Source of the DNA: JBBTIS01 sp038059855
GTDB taxonomy: Bacteria > Elusimicrobiota > Elusimicrobia > JACQPE01
Direction of reading: 5' to 3'
NCBI GenBank assembly: GCA_964357255.1
Contig: CAYHKQ010000084.1
Span: 1-9,350, forward strand
Length of the DNA: 9,350 bases
Below, in pieces: positions 1-5,349 of this stretch (position 1 is its first letter; each line of letters begins with the position of its first letter). Position numbers and translations under genes: made by a program. The notes under the pieces are model-generated. The model saw only the letters and a list, made by a program, of their open reading frames with translations, was not told the origin of the DNA and made no database searches.

Positions 1-1896
1 TTTGGCTTTCGCCAGGATCAGCTTGGAGGGATCGCCTTCCAGGGTCAAATAAAGCGTTTGGGGGTCTTTAAACAAAATAGCGGAGGCATTGGCCACGGTT
101 TTGGCGCCATCGGGCAAAACGACCTTGACCGAGCGGCGCTTATTCCACCGGCCCTTGGAATCCGGCTCAAAACGATGAATCAGGCCGGAGGCGGCGTCTA
201 AAACCCAAAGAGAATCTTTCGCGCCCGCGATGCTCAACGGGGACATTTCCGCGGGCAAGGCGAATAAGAGGACCGGCTTTTCCTTAAACTTGACCGGATT
301 GTAGGCGTAGACATTTTTACCGACCGTGTCGAGAACAACCAACCTGGGGGACACAATACTTAATTCAGCTGAATTAAGTTTTGTGTCCCCCGATGACCCC
401 GATGCCCCCCCCGATAACGATAGCATGGCCAAATTAAGGCATGAAGCCGACGGCGTGGGAATCTCCCCGATAACAACGGAAGGCTCGGCCAAAAAACGTT
501 TAGAAATTTTATGGCTCACCGAGTCCAGGGTGAAAAGAAATCTTCCGTCGCCATCTACGGCCAAGGAGTTAGGATGAAAAAAAGGCGATGGCGAGGCAAG
601 GCGTTTGACGACGCGGGTTGGATCATCGCCGGAAAACTTAAAAATTTCCCCGCTCTTCCAGTCGCACAGCCAAAGCCAAAATTTTTCCCCCTCGGTCTTA
701 TCCGCCTTTTCCCCGTTAGCCTTTTCCCATGCAAGGCCCGATGGAGTGGCGGCGGTTAAATCCCAGGAAGAAATTTCCTCAAATAACACGGGCCTGGCGG
801 CCAAGCGCCAATGACGCGCGCCAAAAAAAACGCCCAATGCGGCCGCGAGGAGCGCGACGGCGCCTGCAATTTTTAATTTACGCCTCTTTTGGTTCTCTGG
901 GGACACGACACTTAATTCAGCTGAATTAAGTGTCGTGTCCCCAGAGAACATGTCCCCCGGCTTGGGGGCTTTGGCCGGGCCCACCCAGCGGCCCATCTCG
1001 CCTAAAAAATTAGAAAACACGCGCGTCAAACGAATTTCTTTTTCCTCCTTATCGCGAATGAAATTTTCCCATTGGGCTTTTTCCTTGACATGCCGGGTTT
1101 CCCACTCGGCCATGCCAAGGCGCTGGTTCTCCCACACTTTTCTCTCGCGTTCCCACAACTCCTCCCACTTCTTCCTCTCGCGCTCCCAGTGGTCTAAAAT
1201 CTTTTTTTTCTCTTCCTGGGCCCGGGCCAGTTCCCTGCTCAACTCGGCCGAGCGGCTTTGAAAAATCTCCACCTTGGAACGCTCTTCGATCAAGGCCGCG
1301 GTGCCGGCCGCCATCGCGTTCTTGGAACTTTCCTGGACCTTAAACCTGGCCTCCTTCTCCTGGCGCAAAAACTCCTCGAGTTCTAAAATCCGGTTGCCCA
1401 GCTTGCCCGCGCTTTCCTTGGCCGATGTTTCAACGGCCAAAATTTTAGATTCCAATTCGCGTTCGCGCTCACGCGCGGACTCGATCTCCTGCGTTTTTTG
1501 CCATATCTCATGATTAAGCGCCGTCACGTTGTGACGGTTTTCCTCAAGAATCTTCTTAATCTCGAGTCGAAACTCCGCGGCCTCGTCATTGAGCTTGGCG
1601 ATTACGGAATCCCGAAGCGCTATTTCCCTCTTATACGCATCCTGCTCGCGACGCATTCCCGTCTCGAAACTCTTGAGTTCTTCGGCGCGAGCGCTAAGTT
1701 CCACCATACTCTGGGCCCGCTCATTATCGAGCGTCATCTGGATATTCCGAAGCTTCTCTTCAATCAAACCCGCACCGGCGCGCAACTCCCCAACCTCCTT
1801 TTCCTTGAGGTCTAAAAGGTCCATCAGCGAACGTTTCTCGCTATGATAACGCCGCCGCGCGTAGTCTAAAAGTTCCTCTTGTAGTTCTCTTTCCAC
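1..1896 (-). CDS. Coiled-coil / single-TM / beta-propeller-like membrane protein (3' end outside window)
   Basis: The minus strand is open from GTG at 1896 to base 1 (632 codons, no stop), so the C-terminus is outside the window. The GTG is 2 nt after the kinase stop (TAG at 1901-1899), which indicates translational coupling; the Shine-Dalgarno sequence is weak, and the first ATG would be residue 25. Residues 1 to about 295 are highly charged Glu/Lys/Arg-rich coiled coil. Trp residues 237, 244, 248, 255, 265 and 276 fall on two heptad positions. A linker carrying a palindrome-encoded peptide (319-333) leads to basic QKRRKLK and one hydrophobic helix (about 342-360). Residues from about 375 onward contain blade-like repeats (LWLCDWKSGEIFKF, LVVLDTVGKNVYAYNP, SLWVLDAASGLIHRF) like NHL/PQQ-type propellers. 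By the positive-inside rule the coiled coil is cytoplasmic and the propeller extracytoplasmic. I do not recognise a named family. A link to kinase signalling is inferred from the coupling only. Confidence 0.85.
   Translation of the reverse strand, partial: MERELQEELLDYARRRYHSEKRSLMDLLDLKEKEVGELRAGAGLIEEKLRNIQMTLDNERAQSMVELSARAEELKSFETGMRREQDAYKREIALRDSVIAKLNDEAAEFRLEIKKILEENRHNVTALNHEIWQKTQEIESARERERELESKILAVETSAKESAGKLGNRILELEEFLRQEKEARFKVQESSKNAMAAGTAALIEERSKVEIFQSRSAELSRELARAQEEKKKILDHWERERKKWEELWERERKVWENQRLGMAEWETRHVKEKAQWENFIRDKEEKEIRLTRVFSNFLGEMGRWVGPAKAPKPGDMFSGDTTLNSAELSVVSPENQKRRKLKIAGAVALLAAALGVFFGARHWRLAARPVLFEEISSWDLTAATPSGLAWEKANGEKADKTEGEKFWLWLCDWKSGEIFKFSGDDPTRVVKRLASPSPFFHPNSLAVDGDGRFLFTLDSVSHKISKRFLAEPSVVIGEIPTPSASCLNLAMLSLSGGASGSSGDTKLNSAELSIVSPRLVVLDTVGKNVYAYNPVKFKEKPVLLFALPAEMSPLSIAGAKDSLWVLDAASGLIHRFEPDSKGRWNKRRSVKVVLPDGAKTVANASAILFKDPQTLYLTLEGDPSKLILAKAK
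346..391. repeat. Coding palindromic repeat, copy 2 (in beta-propeller part)
   Basis: This is a 46-bp inverted repeat centred between 368 and 369 with a single mismatch (357/380). The core is GGGGACACAA, then ACTTAATTCAG, followed by the reverse complement. It lies inside the 1-1896 gene and encodes GDTKLNSAELSIVSP (residues 503-517). The core is nearly identical to the palindrome at 892-949, and it is read in the same element frame. It falls between LAMLSL and LVVLDT, where an inter-strand loop of a propeller blade would be. The adjacent sequence is a TCGGGG-rich low-complexity stretch coding for Gly/Ser. It is probably a non-autonomous palindromic element, REP-like or like the Rickettsia RPE. 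Confidence 0.85.
892..949. repeat. Coding palindromic repeat, copy 1 (58-bp perfect palindrome)
   Basis: This is a perfect 58-bp palindrome centred between 920 and 921. Each arm contains GTTCTCTGGGGACAC then GACACTTAATTCAG. It lies in frame in the 1-1896 gene and encodes GDTTLNSAELSVVSP (residues 319-333), flanked by MFS and EN, just before the basic and transmembrane segment. A GGGGACATG next to the outer edge (around 949-957) resembles the arm start GGGGACACG, so the full element may be slightly larger. The central 44 bp matches the copy at 346-391 apart from a few bases. In RNA it would form a very stable hairpin. Confidence 0.9.
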
Positions 1897-1898
1897 CG

Positions 1899-3326
1899 CT
1901 AATCTCTTTTAATGGGCAAAACAATCGTAAATTTCGCGCCCTTGCCCAAGCCCTCGCTCTCGGCCTTAATCCGGCCCCCATGGTTGTGAACAATGCCAAA
2001 AGACACGGCCAGGCCCAGGCCCGTGCCTTTACCGAACTCTTTGGTCGTAAAAAACGTCTCAAAAAGATGCCCTAAATCCTCCGGCAAAATTCCAGCGCCC
2101 GTGTCTTCGATTTCAACGCGCAAATGAGCCTGTTCCTCAAAGGCTCTAATATAAAGGATGCCGCCATGAGGCATCGCGTCCCTGGCGTTGACGAAAAGAT
2201 TTAAAAACACCTCGGCCAAATCCGCGCTACGACAAACCAGGGCCGGCAAATCCTCCGCAAGACTGCGCTCAACCCGAATGCCGGCCTTCTCAAAATCCGA
2301 ACCCGTCATATCGAGCACCGAATCAATAATGCCGGCCAATGACGCCTCGGCAAATTCCGCCTCGCGCGGCCGGGCAAAATCCAGAAGATTCCTGACAATT
2401 TTGCGGCAACGCTGGGCCGCTTCGACGATCTTGTCCACATGGAGCCGGGCGGGATGATTCGCGTTAAGACGCGAGCGCAATAAATCGGCCTGGCCCAAAA
2501 CCCCGACCAAGGGATTATTGATTTCATGCGCCACGCCTCCGGCCAACTGCCCCATGACAGCCAAGCGGTCCCAATGCATCATGGCGCTCTGCATGGAGCG
2601 CGATGTTTTCGCCACATGAGCGATCGCGGCTAAAACCCGGCCCATTTCATCCTTGCGAGAAAAAACGCGATCATCCGGAATCTCCCCGCGCCCGAGCCTG
2701 CCAAGCGCCTCTTCCACCAAAGCAAAGGCGCGCTTCAAATCCCTTAGCCAAATCACGGCTAAAAAAATGACGAATGCCGAAAGACCGGCCAAGGCCGAAT
2801 TTATCAGCCGCTCGGCCAAGGCGATTTGCCGCGCATCCGATTCTTCCCGCCGGACCCTGCCTTGAGACAGGCGCTCGGACAACCCGCTCAAGCCATTCTT
2901 AAGCTTTGACATGGCAAGCCTTAAATCCGCCAAAAAGCCGGCCGGGCTCCCGCGCCGCAAACCGGGACTACGCTGGCCGGCCAATGATTCAAGCGCTTCA
3001 AGATAAGCCTGATAGTCAAAACGCAAAAACCTCAAGCCGGGGTCGTACTCGATCTCATCAAAAAACGTTCCCCTTGACTTTTGCCGCTCGTAAATAGCCG
3101 CGAGCGAGGCTGTCTTGGCCATGACCGCGGCGGCGCCGGCTTGGCCCGTCGCCTCCTCCAGCGCTAGGCTAAAATCGCGCGTTCGCTCCAAATCAGCGCG
3201 CAAACGCCCTGAGCGGCGGACTGCGTCATGACGGCGAGCCTCGAGATAAAAGAATCCAGCCACCGCTCCCCCTTGCGCCCCCACCGCTATTGCGACCAGC
3301 ATTATGACCTTTGTTGTTAATTGCAT
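1899..3326 (-). CDS. Membrane-bound sensor histidine kinase
   Basis: This 475-residue protein has the layout of a transmembrane sensor kinase. TM1 is at about 5-27, followed by an extracytoplasmic sensor region at about 28-172 with no domain I recognise. TM2 is at about 174-194, then a HAMP-like linker to about 245 (GRGEIPDDR, RKDEMGRV). The HisKA H-box is GGVAHEINNPL with phospho-acceptor His267. The ATPase domain has an N box at NARDAM (Asn380), G1 DTGAGI (408-413), F box FETFFTTK (422-429) and G2 GKGTGLGLA (432-440). All catalytic motifs are intact and there is no attached receiver. It should autophosphorylate on His267 and pass phosphate to a separate regulator; the MerR-receiver protein at 8572-9228 is the only one in view. 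The ATG at 3326 has no clear ribosome-binding site. The stop lies 2 nt before the next gene's GTG. The signal sensed cannot be told from the sequence. Confidence 0.93.
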   Translation of the reverse strand: MQLTTKVIMLVAIAVGAQGGAVAGFFYLEARRHDAVRRSGRLRADLERTRDFSLALEEATGQAGAAAVMAKTASLAAIYERQKSRGTFFDEIEYDPGLRFLRFDYQAYLEALESLAGQRSPGLRRGSPAGFLADLRLAMSKLKNGLSGLSERLSQGRVRREESDARQIALAERLINSALAGLSAFVIFLAVIWLRDLKRAFALVEEALGRLGRGEIPDDRVFSRKDEMGRVLAAIAHVAKTSRSMQSAMMHWDRLAVMGQLAGGVAHEINNPLVGVLGQADLLRSRLNANHPARLHVDKIVEAAQRCRKIVRNLLDFARPREAEFAEASLAGIIDSVLDMTGSDFEKAGIRVERSLAEDLPALVCRSADLAEVFLNLFVNARDAMPHGGILYIRAFEEQAHLRVEIEDTGAGILPEDLGHLFETFFTTKEFGKGTGLGLAVSFGIVHNHGGRIKAESEGLGKGAKFTIVLPIKRD

Positions 3327-3356
3327 ACATTCAAGGCTAATTCAAGTTTGCTCCCT

Positions 3357-3381
3357 AAAAGTCATCTTTTCAATGACTTTT
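3357..3381. other. AT-rich stem-loop upstream of the kinase gene
   Basis: AAAAGTCAT (3357-3365) and ATGACTTTT (3373-3381) form a perfect 9-bp stem with a 7-nt loop. On the plus strand it is followed directly by T then C; on the minus strand the stem itself ends in TTTT. The stem is too AT-rich to be a convincing terminator. It could be a weak terminator after the PorV-like gene or part of the kinase 5' leader. The 8-bp target duplication of the neighbouring element (3376-3383) overlaps its right arm. Confidence 0.4.
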
Positions 3382-3383
3382 TC

Positions 3384-3510
3384 GTAACTACCCAGGTCCC
3401 CTTGGATTCGTCATACCGGCGAAAGCCGGTATCCAGTGAAGGCAAATCCAAAGAAGGCCTGGATTCCGGCTTTCGCCGGAATGACGGGGAAGGGGAACCT
3501 GAGTAGTTAC
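3384..3510. mobile_element. MITE-like element 1 (127 bp, IS66-like ends, 8-bp target duplication)
   Basis: The two halves are inverted repeats of each other along almost their whole length. The outer ends are GTAACTACCCAGGT on the left and, read inverted on the right, GTAACTACTCAGGT. Each half contains a CCGGCGAAAGCCGG hairpin (3415-3430 and 3465-3480 region) of the widespread 'GTCATTCCGGCGAAAG' repeat type. The element is bracketed by an exact direct repeat ACTTTTTC (3376-3383 and 3511-3518), the expected footprint of transposition. Ends starting GTAA with 8-bp duplications are typical of the IS66 family, so a deleted IS66 derivative mobilised in trans is a reasonable guess. It has no coding capacity. 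Confidence 0.85.
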
Positions 3511-3542
3511 ACTTTTTCACTTTTATTGTAACCAGGGGAACT

Positions 3543-3689
3543 GAATTTCTTTAGCCATTTGAAGTTACACCGCTCATCCTGAGCTTGTCGAAGGATGAGC
3601 CAAGGCGAAGTTCGCGTTTTGCTCATGGTTCGACAAGCTCACCACGAGCGGCCTTCCTTGGCCACTTCGATTGGCTGCTAAAGAAATTC
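3543..3689. mobile_element. MITE-like element 2 (147 bp, 8-bp target duplication)
   Basis: The terminal inverted repeats are GAATTTCTTTAGC (3543-3555; inverted at 3677-3689), with weaker similarity continuing inward to the GAAGT motif. Inside are two inverted related hairpins around GAGCTTGTCGAA (about 3571-3600) and TTCGACAAGCTC (about 3621-3649), a repeat type common in many bacterial genomes. The element is flanked by an exact 8-bp direct repeat GGGGAACT (3535-3542 and 3690-3697), which marks it as an insertion. Its ends differ from those of element 1, so it belongs to a different family. It has no coding capacity. A second left end occurs at 9295-9350. Confidence 0.85.
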
Positions 3690-3730
3690 GGGGAACTTTC
3701 CCTGATGAGAGAGTTGCTTTGCGCGAGCCC

Positions 3731-5344
3731 TCATTGTCTCATCCGCAGACGATTTAATTCCCGTTCAACCTCCCCGAGGTCAACCCCGCTCCCCTGGAAC
3801 CTTTTTTCAATTCTAAGCAAGGTCTGTTCCAGCAACGAAACATCGGCCCGCGCCGCGACGAGGCGCCGATACGCGGAGAACACGCGCTCGTAGTCCTGCC
3901 GGTCCGCCTCGATTTCAGCTCTGATTTGAGCCCACTCCTTTTTAACCTGGGACCGATTCGCATAGACATCGAGCAATTTGTCTAAAATCCCGGCGAGTTC
4001 GGCCCTGGAAGCGCCGGATGTTTTGCGCTCGAGATACAGCGCCCATGCCGGCCCGAACTCGTCCTCCCGCGAATCTTTAACGACTATTCTAACGATGGGC
4101 GGCGCCACCTTCACCGGCTCCGGCGCATACAGCGGCGCGGTAGACGCGAACACGGGCTCTCCCGGATGAGCCGCGAGCATCAGCCGCAAATCCTCAAGCG
4201 CCTGATCGAGCTCCCCCTGGGCGCGAAGGCGAGCCGCGCGCTCGTCGCGATAAAGCCGGGAAATTTCCTCCTCGGGAAGATCCTGCCCAAAGCGAACGCT
4301 CAGGGTAAAACGATGGCTCGCGCCAAAAGGCCGCGCCTCGCCCATGGATGCCTGGTAGGCGTAATCCAAACTCACCGCATTGGACCTCCAAGTGGCGCCG
4401 AGCGAGAAAGACTTAAAAAAACGATTTCCGGCTCCCAATGAACCGCGCAGGCCAAAATCTCCAAAACGCGCGCTCGGTATGAGCCGCTCGGCGCCAAGAG
4501 CCCAGCGCTGATCCTGAAATCCGGCAAGCCTTTTTTTGAGTTCCATTTCAGCCGCAAAAACCATAAAGGGACTGGCCGACCAGCCGGCGCCAAAATGGAT
4601 AGCCCTAGACAAAGGATCTCTCTGCGGCCCCAAGGCCAAATCAGGCTCGCCAACGTCTTGAACCGAAACGCCGAACGCCACCCCTGCGCGATGACGCCAG
4701 TTAGCACCGACATCGTAACTCCAGGCCTTTTTGCTAAGCGCTCCCCGGATTAAAACGGGGTCTTGCCGGCCGGTGACCGCGCCCTGATTGTCCAGCGCGT
4801 TCGCGTTGTCGGCGATATCCCCAAAAGTGCGCGTAATAAACTTGATCGTAGAGCCCACGGACAGTCGCCCCCTCAACAAGGAGTTCGATAGTACGGTTGC
4901 GTAGGACCCATACCAAACCTCCTCCCCAAATAATCTCATCCCGCGTCCATTAACAGGGGAATTCAAGTCAAATTCCGAACGGGCTATCCCAAACGCGCGG
5001 CGCAAACCACCCGGGGCTTGCCACGGATACACAAATCCCACATAGGACTGCTCCAAATTGGATTGATCGGAAAGCCCCATCCAAAGCCGGGCGTAATCCA
5101 TCGAGGCTTCGGCGCCCGGAGCGAACCCCAATTGCGCCGGGTTGTAATAAATTCCATAGACATTGCCGGCCCCTGCCGCAACAACGGCCAAACCCAGCCC
5201 AGCCTGCCGCGCGCCATAACCCTGACCCTGAAGGGAAGCGGCTTGAGCAAAGAAAGAGGTGAAGAATAAGATGAATAAGGTGAATGTAGATACGAATAAT
5301 GTAAATAACGATCGCGTCTCATCCCCGTCATTCACCTGTTCCAC
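3731..5344 (-). CDS. PorV/PorQ-like outer-membrane beta-barrel protein with C-terminal helical domain
   Basis: The product has 537 residues. GTG at 5344 is preferred because a GAGG (5356-5353) lies 8 nt upstream, inside the end of the FN3 gene; a GTG at codon 4 is possible. A signal peptide (hydrophobic about 13-31, AxA-type site near 33-36, FAQAAS) leads to the family signature GYGARQAGLGLAVVAAGAGN followed by YYNPAQLG (42-73). A long run of amphipathic, aromatic-rich strands ends at about 352 (RFTLSVRFG), as in PorV/PorQ/UPF0164-type barrels. Residues 353-537 are helical and charged: a TPR-like unit (about 368-396, RAQGELDQALEDLRLMLAAHP), a Pro-rich linker (404-420) and two more helical stretches. 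This extra domain is unusual for the family and is probably periplasmic. PorV proteins escort or anchor type IX secretion cargo, so an export role for the upstream FN3 proteins is plausible but unproven. The FN3 stop is 5 nt upstream. Confidence 0.85.
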   Translation of the reverse strand: MEQVNDGDETRSLFTLFVSTFTLFILFFTSFFAQAASLQGQGYGARQAGLGLAVVAAGAGNVYGIYYNPAQLGFAPGAEASMDYARLWMGLSDQSNLEQSYVGFVYPWQAPGGLRRAFGIARSEFDLNSPVNGRGMRLFGEEVWYGSYATVLSNSLLRGRLSVGSTIKFITRTFGDIADNANALDNQGAVTGRQDPVLIRGALSKKAWSYDVGANWRHRAGVAFGVSVQDVGEPDLALGPQRDPLSRAIHFGAGWSASPFMVFAAEMELKKRLAGFQDQRWALGAERLIPSARFGDFGLRGSLGAGNRFFKSFSLGATWRSNAVSLDYAYQASMGEARPFGASHRFTLSVRFGQDLPEEEISRLYRDERAARLRAQGELDQALEDLRLMLAAHPGEPVFASTAPLYAPEPVKVAPPIVRIVVKDSREDEFGPAWALYLERKTSGASRAELAGILDKLLDVYANRSQVKKEWAQIRAEIEADRQDYERVFSAYRRLVAARADVSLLEQTLLRIEKRFQGSGVDLGEVERELNRLRMRQ

Positions 5345-5349
5345 CTCAT

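Noticed and set aside
326..577. Plus-strand open frame running through the palindrome at 346-391
   Set aside because: It is a shadow of the long minus-strand gene. The palindrome reads the same peptide on both strands, which explains the similar NSAELS stretch.
935..1846. Several plus-strand open frames of 79-108 codons
   Set aside because: They lie opposite the coiled-coil gene, are Ser/Arg-rich as expected from the reverse of Glu/Lys-rich codons, and show no start signal or domain.
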